A stretch of 64,000 nucleotides of DNA, from NCBI GenBank assembly GCA_030272155.1, contig CP126196.1:5394501-5458500 (forward strand). Reading direction: 5' to 3'. The notes under the pieces are model-generated. The model was given only the letters and a program-made list of their open reading frames with translations. It ran no database searches and had not been told where the DNA came from. The DNA comes from Tetradesmus obliquus. Taxonomy: Eukaryota > Chlorophyta > Chlorophyceae > Sphaeropleales > Scenedesmaceae. Made by a program: the position numbers and the translations under genes. Of the stretch, positions 49,296 through 61,800 are shown piece after piece (the first letter of the stretch is position 1; every line of letters begins with the position of its first letter).

Positions 49296-49948
49296 GCGTC
49301 CCTGCTGTCCTGGCTGCTGCCCAAGCTGACTCCTGACAAGAGCTGCGAGGGCCACGAGCAGCTGGTCAAGGACACAGCAGCCACGCTGCACCCGCTGCTG
49401 CAGATATGAGCGGCAGGTGGTTTGTCATTTGAAATCTATTCACTGAATCTGTAAGACTCAAAATATTTGGAGAAGGCAAAACGCTTCTGCACCTTCAGTG
49501 TTATTTACTAATCAAATGTTGAATTGTTGCAGCGCTGCATTGCTTCGGCAGCGACAGCTGCGCAGATATGCGGGCGCAGCAGCTGGGAGTTGCCCCAACA
49601 GTCGCTGCACGCATGGGCAGATTCATGGTCTGAAGTGTTGCAGGTCTGCCTGCAGGCATTAGCTGTGGCACCAGTGCAGTATCCTGCCAGCGCTCGTGAA
49701 GCAGCAGGCCATCAGCTGACCTGCCTGCCCGCCTGCCCGCCCGCCCGCCCGCCCGCCCGCCCGCCCGCCCGCCCGCCCGCCCGCCCGCACGCCCGCGCGC
49801 CCGCCCGCCCGCCTGCCTGCCTGCCTGCCTGCCTGCCTGCCCGCCCGCGCGCCCGCCCGCCCGCCCGCCCGCCCGCCTGCCCGCCCGCCCAACCCGCCCG
49901 CCCGCCCGCCCGCCCGCCCGCCCGCCCGCCTGCCTGCCTGCCCGCCCG

Positions 49949-50032
<84 letters not shown>

Positions 50033-50176
50033 CCCGCCCGCCTGCCTGCCTGCCTGCCTGCCCGCCCGCCTGCCCGCCGGACTGCCTGCCTGCTTGCCTG
50101 CCTGCCTGCCGGCCTGCCTGCCTGCTTGCCTGCCTGCCTGCCTGCCTGCCTGCCTGCCGGCCTGCCATCCTGCTTG

Positions 50177-50208
<32 letters not shown>

Positions 50209-50975
50209 CCGGCCGGCCTGCCCGCCAACCTGCCGGCCTGCTACAGGCCACTGCCAGCAGCTACAGCGCACTGGCCAGCGCCCTGCAGCAGCAGCAGCAG
50301 GCGCGGCAGCTAGCAGCAGCGCAGCAGCAGCTGGCGCCTGGCCAGCAAAGCGTGCCTGTCATGGATGCACGCGGGCAGCACAGCAGCTCACAGGTGAGTG
50401 AGTGAGTGATTGACTACGCAGGCAACCGTGCAGCTCCTGGGTCGGTGTGTGGCCAGGGGCGGCGCCACACCCTCTACCTGCAGCTCGCAGGTGGGGCGCT
50501 GCGGTAGGGCAACTGCCACAGCCGCTCCTGCTGCATCTGCCTGCTGCGCTATGCAAAGCTCAGCAGCGGTAGCTCCAAGAGCGTCTGTCAGGAATGCTGC
50601 AAATTGTGCGAGAAGCAAGTGTGCAGCTGCAGCGTAGTATGCTCCTGTGCCGTGTTTAAAGTCAATGCATGACTTCCGCCACAATCATGTGCAGCTCAGC
50701 CTGGTTTGTCTGCACCTCCCTGCGCACTGCGCGCGGCTGAGCTAGGAGGTGGCAGACTGGCTGCGCCGGCAGCAGGCGGAGGGCCGGCTGGCTGCCGCAG
50801 TGCTGATGCCGCAGCACAGCTGTGAAGCTGGCGTAACGTTTGCCAAGCGCGTGCTGCATGCGCACATGCCTGTGGCATTTCCGGCGCTGGGCGCTGGCGG
50901 CTTCCGGGATGCTGCCATGATGCGTGGCACCGGCTTTGCCAAGCTTAACCTGCTGCTGGAGCTGGCGGTGGCACG
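49296..50975 (+). CDS. Unrecognised gene, four internal or 3' exons
   Basis: Exons: 49296-49416 (ASLLSWLLPKLTPDKSC, ending HPLLQI then an in-frame TGA), 49533-49643 (RCIASAATAAQICGRSSWEL to SWSEVLQ), 50247-50393 (ATASSYSALASALQQQQQ to GQHSSSQ), 50746-50975 (EVADWLRRQQAEGRLAAAV to KLNLLLELAVAR). All have good GT-AG borders and, apart from exon 1, agree in phase. Exon 1 would also agree if two bases were added at 49404-49409, which would remove the TGA; otherwise the protein ends there. Upstream exons are not visible (the region is occupied by mobile elements), nor is an exon after 50975. I do not recognise the family. The intron at 49644-50246 is almost all CCTG/CCCG repeat. Confidence 0.5.
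49729..50236 (+). repeat. Intronic GCCT/GCCC tetranucleotide tract
   Basis: About 500 bp of GCCC and GCCT units with a few changes (ggac, ttgc, aacc). It occupies most of the intron at 49644-50246, ending about 10 bp before the acceptor ctacag at 50241-50246. Open frames across it encode only Pro/Ala/Cys/Leu or Ala/Gly/Arg/Gln repeats. Confidence 0.95.
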
Positions 50976-51128
50976 GTGGGTGGAGTGTAGGGTTCAGTCT
51001 TCCAAGTTGCACTGCTGCATGGGAAATCTTGTTGCTAGCTGTAGTCTCTGCATGCGGCAGTGGGTAAATTGCCATGCATGGGTGCACTTGTACATTGCTG
51101 CAGGTGCTGGCGGTGGCATGGTGGGTGG
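50961..51128 (+). repeat. Echo of an exon end in the unrecognised gene
   Basis: gctggcggtggcacggtggg at the exon end and donor (50961-50980) recurs as gctggcggtggcatggtggg at 51106-51125. The arrangement, exon end plus 5' splice site copied a short way into the intron, is the same as in NFS1. Confidence 0.65.
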
Positions 51129-51129
51129 G

Positions 51130-53261
51130 GGAGTGGCATTGAGGGGCAATCCACGGCCATCTTTCAGCAGATGCCATGCTGTGTGGGCAGGCGCGGGATC
51201 CCGGGTCCGGACCCATCAACCCAAAACCCATCGACATAATCACATTACGTCGACAGAGTCTCATTCTGAACTCTGTCAGCCATTATAGAAGTACACAGGC
51301 TCCACTGCACTGCCAGGCCTGGACTGTAACCTGTCAAGCACCCCTGGTCCTTAGCGCGCACACAAGACGAACATGTCAAGTGCAACAGCACTGCTGAGCA
51401 GCACTGCTTGCAGTAGTGTATGGTCATACAGATTACTAAAGCATACATATCTGGAGCGGTCAATCTAGAAGTGCCGTGGAACGCTGACCCAACATGCACA
51501 TACTAATAGTACTCCGGGAACAGTCATAGGGCCTAGTAGAGGTGTATGAATGCGCGGTACTTGGCAGCAAGCTACCACCACAGAACCCATGCGGCTGCAG
51601 GTCCCCATGATTCAGCTGTCAGCCCAAAACCCATATGCGAACACGCCAAAAAAGATGATAGATTCTAAACGCCTACAGGAACCAGACAGTGACAGGTAAA
51701 TATGTAGAAGGGGCCACATCAAGATCACCAACGCTACCAGCAGTAGTGCTACGTGCTGACACCATACTCATGCTACAGGTATTGTGCTTGGGATGCATTG
51801 CCCAACAGCCATCTGCTGATTACTAATGCAGATGCAAGTGCAGATGCAATGCAAGCAGAAATTCGATTAAGAGCAGGCCACCACATCAAGGCCACCATGT
51901 GCGGCTGTCTGTGGCCAGAAGGAGCAGCACCATGCTGGTCATGCCTGAGCACATACAGCTGCAGGTTCAATTGCAACTGCGACACGTCAAACATTTTCAA
52001 ACCACCAAACCATGAAGTCAAATGCAAGCCAACATGCATGCATGCATTGCCAGTCTTGCAACGGTCAGCGGTCAGTGCAAGTTTTGGACTACTTCACACA
52101 ACCAGAAACCCTACTGAGTATGGAACCGAATGCTTAGCAACCCAGCATAACTGGGCCTGCTGTGCAAGTGTGCTGCGTGAAATGCTTTTAGTGCAGATGC
52201 GCATGACACATCTTGGCACGTTCGTCATGTAGTCGATACCGCAAGCCTGCCTGGGCTATGCCAGCTGACGCCGCTCACTGTGGCACCCATAAGACATCAT
52301 CTAGCCGCTTCTGCAGCCACCGCTTTTGCAGCCGCCGCTTCTGCAGCCACCCATAAAACATCATCTAGCCGCTTCTGCAGCCACCGCGGCGCGCTACTGC
52401 TCTGCATCCAATCAAAGCAACCACTGTGCGTCCACAGCCTGGCCATCAGCCATTTCTCAGCCTGCCACCCGCCAGTATGCCAAGCAGGTGGCCGGGCTTT
52501 GATAGGACGCCGCCGCTGCCGCTGCAGCAGCAGCAACACAGTTGCTGTGCAGGCCGTTCGCGCCGTTTTTTTTCTGGCGGCATTACGAATGCATTTCACT
52601 GTTGATGCTCGAGCTCGCCATACCTTCCAGCACCTTTGCTCATGATACGCCCCTTGAAGGGCCTACACACACATCATGCACCACATGCGTGCACTTGGTG
52701 CATAAATTGATCTTGACAGAAAACACAATGGCAGCAATAGGATTCATGCGCCACTCCCACGCAGATGATGATGAATGTCACACCTCATACAACAGACGTA
52801 CTCAACACCAACTCTTGTGTATGGCAGCTGACCGTGTGGCTGCTCTGAACGCTGCAGCTTGCAGGGCCAACAACACACATCAACATGTTGGTGCCAGCCA
52901 CCTGCCGTTTCAACCAGGCAGATCTGAGATACAGCACATGCAACATGTTATGCAACTTACGACTTCAAGATGCCATGTGTGGTTGCATACCGGCAACACG
53001 GCGCCTATGGCAAGGCAAGCATGCATTGCGTGTGCCAGCCGCTGGCAGAAGAAAGGGATTGCACACATACCGCCGCCATCACCAGTGGCACACTGGCCGC
53101 GGTAGCCAGCAATGCAGCAGACTGACAACTGTGAGCTGTCTTTCACCAGGTCTCGAAACAATTCTTCAGGTATGATGTATACTCAACATGGCGCGCATCA
53201 AGTTCATTGTCCTGCACTGTTCGGTGTGCTCAGGGGTGTACTCTTCATTTCTCGTCAATGC
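51130..53261. other. Unassigned interval
   Basis: No recognised gene. Two Cys/His-rich plus-strand frames (51753-52232 and 52542-53105) resemble in composition, not in alignable sequence, the frames seen at 7857-8768 and 21375-22310. The short direct repeats cgcttctgcagccaccgc and cataaaacatcatctagc occur between 52295 and 52390. Confidence 0.35.
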
Positions 53262-56200
53262 TCAATGCGTGTTGGCCCGCCAGGCAGGAGGGTTGCCCAG
53301 CACACGCTTTGCAGCAGCAACAGTGGCCGCCAATGCATCTGCAGGCAGCACCGCACTAATCGGCCGCTTGCTGCCCACTGCATATGCCTCCTGCTGCAAT
53401 GCCGCCTTAGCAATGCTCGTGTTCGGAGACTGCTGCAGCACGGCTGTGTGCACTGCCCATGCAGCAGTGTCTGGTGCGGCACCAGTTGGGGTTGCCGTGG
53501 CTGCACAGTTAGCGCAGGAGGGTTGCTTGCTGGCGCCTGCTCCTAGTGCAGCTGTCTCTGCAGCATCCACTGCAGGGTCCTGGCTCCTGCTGCTGCAGTT
53601 GCTGCCGGCTGGACTGACATGCTCCTCAGCGGCAGCAGCCTCAGCAGCAGCAGCAGCAACTGGCTGCCAGGGCACATCAGCACCTGCTGCTCCCCCTGCT
53701 GCTGTGCCTGCTGCCGGCTGCAGCACCACCTGCAGCGTGAACTGCGTGAGTTGAGACAGATCGGCCGGTAGCAGCTGCAGTGCTCGCAGGTTGCCCAGCA
53801 GCGCCCTGCCCTCTGCCGTCTCTGCCAGCCGCATCACAGCCACCTGCTGCGCTGCTGCTGCTGTAACAGCTGGCGCCTGCTGCCCTGGTCCACTTGTGCC
53901 GGCCGGCAGCTGCTGGGCTGTGGCGGTTGAGTTACCCGGACCCTGCTGCCCTGGAGCGCTTGTACCGGCCGGCATATGCTGCGCTGGCAAGTCTGCTGCA
54001 GCGGCTACCGGCTGTGCTGGTGTGCCTGTCTCAGCTGGCCCTTGCTGCCCTGGCCTGGTTGTCTCAGCCGGCACCTGCTGCGCTGGTGTGGCACCTTTGC
54101 CAGCGTCCTGCTGCTGCAATCCCAGCTCTGCGGCAGCGGCTGCCGCTGCATCTAATGCTGACAGCTCGTCAGCTGCAGCCGCAGCAAGAGAATTGGCTCG
54201 AAACACGGCTGCCGCTGCTGCTGCAAGCTGGCCAGCTGAATGCCTCGCAGGCTGCTTCCCAGCCGGCACTGCAGCAGGCAGCTGTGGCTGCCCCCACACC
54301 TGCTGCTGCTGCTGCTGTTGCTGCTGGGTTTCAGCCATGGCAGGCATGCTTGGTGCTGACAGCCGGTGCAGGTTTTGAGGCAGCAGCGGCACCCGCATGG
54401 CCAGGTGCTGCTCTAGCGCCTTCTGCCTCTCTACGCGTGCAGCCAGCAGCTCATGGTCCATGCTTTCTGCAGGGGCAGCTGATGACAGCGCTCCAAGTGC
54501 CATGCCCCACAGCCGCGCCTGCGGCGGCTGCGCACCATGCAGTTGCTGCTGCTGCTGCTGGGCCATCAGGCTGAGCTCAAGCCCCGATGCGCTCCCAGCC
54601 AGAGTTGTGCTGCCAGCTGCTCCCTTGACCAGGCCCGTGGCAGCTGCCACAGCATCCGCAGCTGCACCGGTGTCTCCGGAAGCCATAGCAGCAGCTGCAG
54701 CAGACAGTGCCTGCTGCAAGGCCTCAGCATCCAAGCAGGCAGCTGAGGCACCCTGACGGGGCTGCAGCTCAGGAACCCCCAGCAGCTGCTGCTGCTGCTC
54801 CTGCTGCTGCCCCACTGTGCCTTCCGTTGGTGTCTGTTGCCACTGCCAGTCTGCAATGCGGCGCAGAGCAGCTGTGAACTTCATCTTGACGGCCACTGCC
54901 TGCCCATCAGATTCAATGCCACCTCCATCGTGTGCCTGCTGCTGCAGCAGCTGCTGAACACGTGCCGGTTGGGTTGCTGTGGGCTGCTGTTCCACCTGTG
55001 CAGCACTCTGACCTTGCTGCAGGAAGTCAAGCAGGTGCTTGAGCCCCTGACCTGCTTGCTGTGGGAAGCCCTGCATCCCGCTGCATGAGCCAGGCATCTG
55101 CCCTGGTGATGCACGGGCTGCTGCTGGCGCCAGCGCAGCAGCTGATAGCAGATGCTGCTGAGCATGGCTTGCAGCATCGCCAGTGGTGGCAGGCACAGCA
55201 GCAACAGCAGCAGCTGCGGCAGCAGCAGCAGGGTCGTGGGCCACAGGCTTCAATGCTGCTGCTAGCCCTGCTGCATCACCGCTGTCAGGCTGTCTTGCAG
55301 CGGCTGCCTGCTTGGCCTCATGGGCTGCAGCGGCATACGCCACAGCAGCAGCTGCTGCCGCCAGCGCATCCACCGTTGAGCCTGGGATGGTGCCTCCCCC
55401 TGCTGCCAGCTGGCTGGCTGCAGCCTGCAGCACCATGGCAGCACCCATCGCCAGCGCATCACCTGGCACCTTGCTTGGCCCAGGCGCAGCTGCAGGCATG
55501 ATGTCACCAACTGTTGCAGGCTGCTGCTGCTGCTGCTGCACTGATGGCTGCGCTGCCGGGTGCACCTCTTCTGCTGCGGCTGCTGCACCAGCAGCAGCCA
55601 CGGCTTCTTCTTCTTCTTCTGGCATAAATATATCATTACCAGTTGCCTTACGTGCAGCAGCTACAGTCCTGCGTAAGGTGCCACTGGCCGCTTCCAACTG
55701 CTGCCGCTCTGCTGCTGGCAGCGCAGCCAATGCTGCTGCCAGTGCTTCAGCAGGGGCCACACCCTGCTGAATGCCCTGGCTGTAGGCCCACAACACGCTG
55801 CTGCTGTTGCTGCTGCTGCTGCTGGTGGTGGTGCCGTTGGCTTGGCCGCGGCTGCTTGCGCGCAGCACTGCGTTCCAGTGGTTCTTCACACAGTTGTCGG
55901 AGCGGCCGGACAGCTTGCGCGCGATGGCGGTCCACCTGTTGCCCATCTGGCTGTGCAGCTGGGCCAGCAGCAGGTCCTCCTGAGGAGTCCAGTTGCCCTG
56001 CAAGGAAGGGTGGGCAAGCAGGCAGACAGGCAGGGCAGCAGCATGTTAGAAGCTCCATGCAGGCAGGCGGCAGGCAGGCACGCAGGCTGGAAGGTAGGCA
56101 GGTAGGTAGGCCAAGCAGGCTGGCAGGCAGTGATGGTCGCAGGCAGGCGAAGCAGGCTGGCAGGCAGGGCAGCAGCATGTTAGAAGCTCCTTGCAGGCAG

Positions 56201-56866
56201 GCGGCAGGCAAGCAGGCGGGCAGGTAGGCAGGCAGGCAGGCAGGCCAAGCCGGCCGGCTGGCTGGCAGGCCAAGCAGGCGGACCGGCAGGCATGAACGCA
56301 GGCAGGCAGGCAGGCGGCAGGCAGGCAGGCAGGCGGCAGGCAGGCAGGCACGGCAGCAGCATGTTAGAAGGTCCTTGCAGGCAGGCGGCATGAGGCAGGC
56401 AGGCAAGCGAGCAGGCAGGCAGGCAGGCAGGCATGCCGGCAAGCAGGCAGGCGGCATGCAGGCAGGCACGGCAAAAGTATGTGAGAAGCTCCTTGCATGC
56501 ATGCATGCAGGCAGGCAGGCAGGCAGGTGAGAGAGCAGGCAAGCAGGCAGGCAGGCAGGTCGGCAGGCCGGCAAGGGACCAGGCAGACAAGCAGGCAGGC
56601 AGGCCAAGCAGGCAGGCAGGCCAAGCAGGCTGGCAGGCGGGCAGGCTGGCTGGTAGGGATGGTTGCAGGCAGGTGAAGCAGGCTGGCTGGCAGGGCAGGC
56701 ATGGCAGCAGCATGTTAGAAGCTCTTCGCAGGCACACCGCAGGCAGGCAGGCATGCAGGCATGCATGCATGCCGGCAGGAAGGCAGCAGGCAGGCAGGCA
56801 CGGCAACAGCATGTTAGCAGCTTTTTGCCGGCAGGTAGCAGGCAGGCAGGCAAGCAAGTAGGCCAG

Positions 56867-56898
<32 letters not shown>

Positions 56899-58851
56899 CA
56901 TGCAGGCAAGCGAGCATGCAGGCCAAGCAGGCAGGCAGGCAGGCCAAGCACCAACCGTCCAGACTGCCAGGCGCACCTTCTTCAGCTGCGGCTGCGTGTT
57001 CAGGTAGCGGTCCCTGCACTGCTTGCCGGTGCGGCCAGGCATGTCCAGCGCGATTGTTGCCCAGCTGCGTGTGCCCAGCTGCTCCACAAGTTCCTCCAGC
57101 CGCGCCTGCTCCTCCTTAGTCCAGACCTGAGGCTTGGTGCCAGCCTTGCCGCTGCTTGGCCGTGCCTGCGGCTGTGCCTGAGCGGCAGGAGGCACACTGG
57201 CAGCGGCCTTGGCTGCCGCTGCAGTGGCTGCTGCTGTGGCTGCCGCATCTGCTGCTGCAGTGGGTGCTGCGCTGCTGATGCGCAAGCCGCGGGCGTGGCG
57301 CGCCATGGGCATGAATGCTGACAGGTCATCGTCGGCATGGCTGGCAGCGCCTGCATGCATTGCTGCTACGCTTGCAGGCTGTGGGGCTGAACGCAGGGCT
57401 GCTGCGCTGCCGTATGCTGCTGCTGCTGCTGCTGCGCTGCCGTGTGCTGCCACTGCAGCTGGGCGTGGTGGTGGTGGTGGTGGTGGTGGTGCTGCTGCTG
57501 CTGCTTCACTGTACTGCAGCCGAGGGTTGGCTGCGGGCGGTCCCACCCCCCGCCCTGCAAGGTGTGTTGCCTGAGGGCCAGCTGAGCGCTTGAGGAGGTT
57601 TGTAAGCTGCAGCAGGGAGGCAGCGCTGTTGGAAGCTCCATGCACTGGCACAGTTGTTGTGACCTGACGTGCTGTGGGCTGTGACTGCGGCTGTGCCTGC
57701 AGCTGGGGCTGTGCTGATGTGCTTTGTTGAGGTGCCAGTTTTGCTGCAATCACCTGGGCTATGAGTGAGTGGCAGAAGGTTGACACTGACGCACTGATCT
57801 GCTCTGCAAGGCCATCGTCAACTGCCTGGTCTGCTGCCAGAGCTGCTCCTGCAGCGGCTGCAACAGCATCATCCACGGTAGCAACCGCAGCCAGGTGCAG
57901 CAGGCTGTCTGGCCCTTGTGTGCTGGAACTTCTTTGTCCCAGCTGGAGGAGGTTGTATCGGTCCATCCAGGCAGCTGCGCAGCAATACACGACAGACAAG
58001 GCAAGTCATGTTACCACTGTACCCACAACAACATTTCTAACGAGCGCCCAGTGCAACAAGGCGTGCTGGCCGTTGATAAATGGTCTATGATTATATGGAA
58101 GGTGGTAAGGTTACATTGCAGCAGTGCCGGGGGTTGAAGCCACAGCGGTGGGTGGCCCACCGTGGGTACCGTGCCACGGAGCGCTGAGGCCTGCACAGAA
58201 GTCTCACCTCACGAAATCAATTGCTGCTTCCTAATTATTGCTTTTGTTCAATGATGGCCATGCCAGATGAGTGTATCTGCCCAACGACCCTATGGCTCGA
58301 CGTTTCTGCTATGTGAGGACTTCAAGTATGCCCTCACAAACAGGAGAACCTTCTAAATAGGTAGTCTAGTTACGTTGAATGAAGCAGTCGAAGCAAATAT
58401 GGAAGCCATCACAAAGAGTACTGTGCGCCTGCACGTGTGCATGAGCTTCTGTTTGTGCCGGACGATTTGTGCAACAAGCGTGAGCCATACATAATTAGTT
58501 GTAGATGTACTGGCATGTGTCGAGTGGACTTCGCTACCTGTATGCGCAAGTTACAGTCAGGTGTGTACGCTTCATGGTTTGGGGGTCCGAAAAAACAATG
58601 TCACTGAATTACTAATGTCAAAGTAGTTTCGAAAACTTTAATTTAACATGAAACTCGTACAGTAAAACGGAAGAAGAATGCCAGCCGCGGACACACTACC
58701 CTGAGCTGGGGGCCAGAGCTGCATGCAGCTTACCTTGTGCATCGTCCGACTGAGTCAAAACCCAGGTGCGGTCAACAGCAGAAGAAGATGTGCTAGCAGC
58801 TGGTGCGTCCTTGCTGCTGCCGGGCGGGTGGCCAGCACATGTGTACAGCCG
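53262..58851 (-). CDS. R2R3-MYB transcription factor (at least 3 exons)
   Basis: Minus-strand exons: tentative 58851-58734 (GSSKDAPAASTSSSAVDR to LTQSDDAQ), 57974-56977, and 55997-53264 followed by TGA. Phases agree across both introns. If translation starts at ATG 57966 (MDRYNLLQLGQRSSS) the product is about 1,241 residues. R2: VWTKEEQARLEELVEQLG, then RSWATIALDMPGRTGKQCRDRY (Tyr in place of the third Trp). R3: GNWTPQEDLLLAQLHSQMGN, then RWTAIARKLSGRSDNCVKNH and W. The intron falls exactly between R2 and R3 (QPQLKK/GNW). The flanks are very rich in Ala, Gln and Pro. MYB proteins of this class bind DNA through the third helix of each repeat. The target is unknown, and no algal orthologue is assigned. 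Confidence 0.9.
56010..56956 (-). repeat. Intronic CCTG (GGCA) repeat with an embedded higher-order unit
   Basis: Nearly the entire MYB intron (55998-56976) is GGCA/AGGC on the plus strand, that is CCTG/GCCT on the coding strand. A higher-order unit containing gcagcagcatgttagaagct occurs near 56035, 56167, 56352 and 56704, with weaker copies near 56467 and 56805. The last repeat lies about 20 bp before the MYB acceptor. Confidence 0.95.
57975..58733 (-). other. MYB upstream intron
   Basis: Lies between a donor (gcacaag/gtaagc, exon end at 58734) and an acceptor (gcgcag, exon start at 57974), with agreeing phase. It is A/T-richer than its surroundings and shows no internal gene. If the upstream exon is wrong, this is the 5' flank of the gene. 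Confidence 0.5.
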
Positions 58852-61800
58852 CTGCAGCTAGCTGTTGCTGCCTGGGTCGCAGCTTGCAGTGCGCGAGGCG
58901 GCTGCATAGCACCTTTGCTACTCTGCTGGTTCTGCTACACTTTGTCCCAGATGGGTGCTGTCCACAGCACGCATTTGCAAGGTGGCTGCACGTCAGTGTT
59001 TAAAAATCTACTAGGTGATGCCTGCTCGTGCCCCACGCCAACTGGATCACTGCTATCACTGCTAGTGTTTGAGGCTGTTTTTGTGCTGGCAAGGTCAGTT
59101 GTACCCAACTGTATCGTTTGACCACAGCTGTGAGGTCGCGCATGACCCAGCAGTGGCCCCGTGTGTTGCATTGTGGTCGGTTGAAGCAACACACCACACA
59201 CAGGATGATGCGTTGTAGTGTGTGTAGAACAGCATTGCTGTGGCTTGGGTTTTGAGTGGTCAGCTGTGTCTGGATGCATGTGCTTCCTGGCATCTGGCAT
59301 TTGTTGCAAACATGCCATGTACGGGCAGCAATCAAGAGGGCTGTTCAGAACTTGTTGATGGTCAACCATGGCACGCCACATTTTAGATGATCACACAACA
59401 ATGTAGTGATCCATCTGGCGTGATGCACGCTTCGATGCACACTTGGCGTTGACAAATGGAAAAGCATGCTGGCTGCACACAAGTGCAGCCGCAAGTTCAG
59501 CGTCAGGTACTTTTGCTATACACTCGTTACCACATGTATGGCGTGTGGCATGCGTCCTGATGGCATGCATCCTGATGGCATGATGTTGGAACACGGCAGC
59601 TGGCGGCGGCAACTACATAGGTTGTTCGGGATAGTGTTGGATGCACACTGGCTGCAGACAGTTGCAGCTCGAGACTCGCACATTGGAGGTCAATGCATGC
59701 TGACTGCATACATTTGCAGCTGTGGTTTGGTGGCCATGCTTTTCGTGTCTTGATTGTGACAGTATGTCTGGCTGGAATGCTTAGCATGCCAGGTGGCACT
59801 CCCACCGCAGGTTGGTCCATACTACATTGCTTGTGGCCGCTGCTATGTGACCCTCCATGCCATGTTATGTGAGGCCTAAGAGCAACAGATTGTCGTTGTT
59901 ACCTTGCAGCACACTGCTGTTGCTGTGGTTGCAGCAAACTGGAGTAGCACCTGTCCTGCTGTGTGCCAGGTGTAGCCAGGGCACGCTCGTAGGTAAATAC
60001 CATCGGGTGTTCCTTTGAGTAGTGCTTGGTTACTGGCTTTAGTAAGTATGGGGTGTTTCCACTGCTGTGCTGCATCTGCATGTGCCTGGATGGTGTGTTT
60101 TGTGGGTGTTTTACACGATCGATTATGCTGTGACGCTTTGCTTGCATCGTCTTTTGGTGGTTTGGTTGCTAAAGTTGGCTTGTGCTGGCTTGCTTGTGCC
60201 TCAGTCTCCTCTTTGAAAGGTGGCCAAGGGCCAGGTTACACACAACACCGTCTTACAGACTTCACTGCGTGAGCTTGATGTGTGAACTACTACGGCTGCA
60301 ACCTGGCTGAAGTGTTGAGTCCAGCCTGATGTTGGTGCTGTGTGTACGCCTGCTGTGCTGTGAAGTGGCCTGATTCACTGCTCTGCTGGCTACAGCTGTT
60401 AAAATTGTAATGCTGACTCTGCATAACAGTTGCAGCGAGACAAGGCGATGTGCCAGAGTTGGCGGCAGTAAGGTGCGATTCGAGAGTAACAGGTGTGTTG
60501 CAACGCTAGTTTTATTGGTGTGGTGTGTTTGTCGAGTGCCGCATGGTACCAAAATCTCAGTGCTACAATTGTAGTACTTGCAAGAGCTTGTGGTACATGG
60601 CGCATGGGGTATCCTCATCGTCACACACACCCGGCCTTAATTTATGCGAGTGGCGAGAATTAAGAAACCACGTGCAGCCCATTCATTCATTCCTTCAGCA
60701 GTGCCGTGCTGCGTGACGCTGATTAAATCTTGAGGGCATATATACCAAAGGCATTGCCATGCCACGGACATCACTTTGTTGGGATCCATCAAACCTAAGA
60801 TGTCAAAACCTCATTTCAAACAAATTTGAAATTTTTCAAAACGCCATAGAGCGAATTTAACGTGGAAGCTGAATCGACAATGACTTGCTGCAAGCTGCGC
60901 AGCTGTGTACAGGGTGCGAGGCCCAACAGACTAGCATAACTGAGTGATTTTGATTAAATAACACCACAACGTCTGTGAAACTACTTGCAGGCACGCGTGC
61001 GGTGCAAGGGTGCGTCGCATGAAAATCGGTGCGATGTGAAGTCGCGGCGATGACACTCAACTGTTGGCGAGGGATGAGCGTGTTGCAGGCTCTGTATAGC
61101 TAAAAAAAATTTATTCTTAAATAAATCTACACTTTTGAATTACAAGAGAACACCAAGATGTTGAGCCGCACAGCCTGTACAGACCTACAGCAGGTGACTG
61201 TCGATTCAGCTTCTGCGTGGATATGGCTTTTACTGGTAGCCGTAACAATACATAAAGCTGCACAGCATACAATTGAGTGGTTGGTTTGTTGATTTACAGC
61301 ACCTTCACCTCGAGCCGCGTGGCCTTCAAGGCCTCAAGGCTTGAGTGCCTCCAGGATCTCAGCTCGCTTCAGCAAGCATGCACACAACAGTGCACCCCTT
61401 GCTCATCCTCAACTAATGACATTAACAACTAAACAACTGAAGAACGACAGGTAAGTAGCAGCATGCGCAGCGTGGCCAAGGCGTCACTGCATGCGTTCCA
61501 ATGGCATCAATATTAATAACGTCGGCGTGTGCACACATGTGTCACAACCTTCAGCCAGCAGCTGTGCTCTTCATCAGCCAACAGCTGGGCTCTGCATGCA
61601 GGTTCCTAATCCTTGCAAGCAGCTGCCACGGACAATGCACTCGCCGCGCTAAGGCGCAAAGTGGGGGGAAACCGGGCACCCCTCACAGGCCATGCACCAG
61701 CACGACCCCAAGCACTGTGGAAGCCAGCTTGCCAGTGCCGCACAGTGAGCCAGCGGGGTAGGTGAGATTGCTCAAAGCTTTAACTGAAGCACACCCCCGC

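Noticed and set aside
49404-49409. In-frame TGA read as selenocysteine
   Set aside because: No selenocysteine context or family was recognised; a real stop or a 2-base indel is simpler.
49501-50405. Ala-Gly-Arg-Gln and Pro-Ala-Cys-Leu repeat frames
   Set aside because: Translation of the GCCT/GCCC intronic repeat; the real exons lie at its edges.
53188-55770. Plus-strand Ala/Cys-rich frames
   Set aside because: Antisense shadows of the MYB exon on the minus strand.
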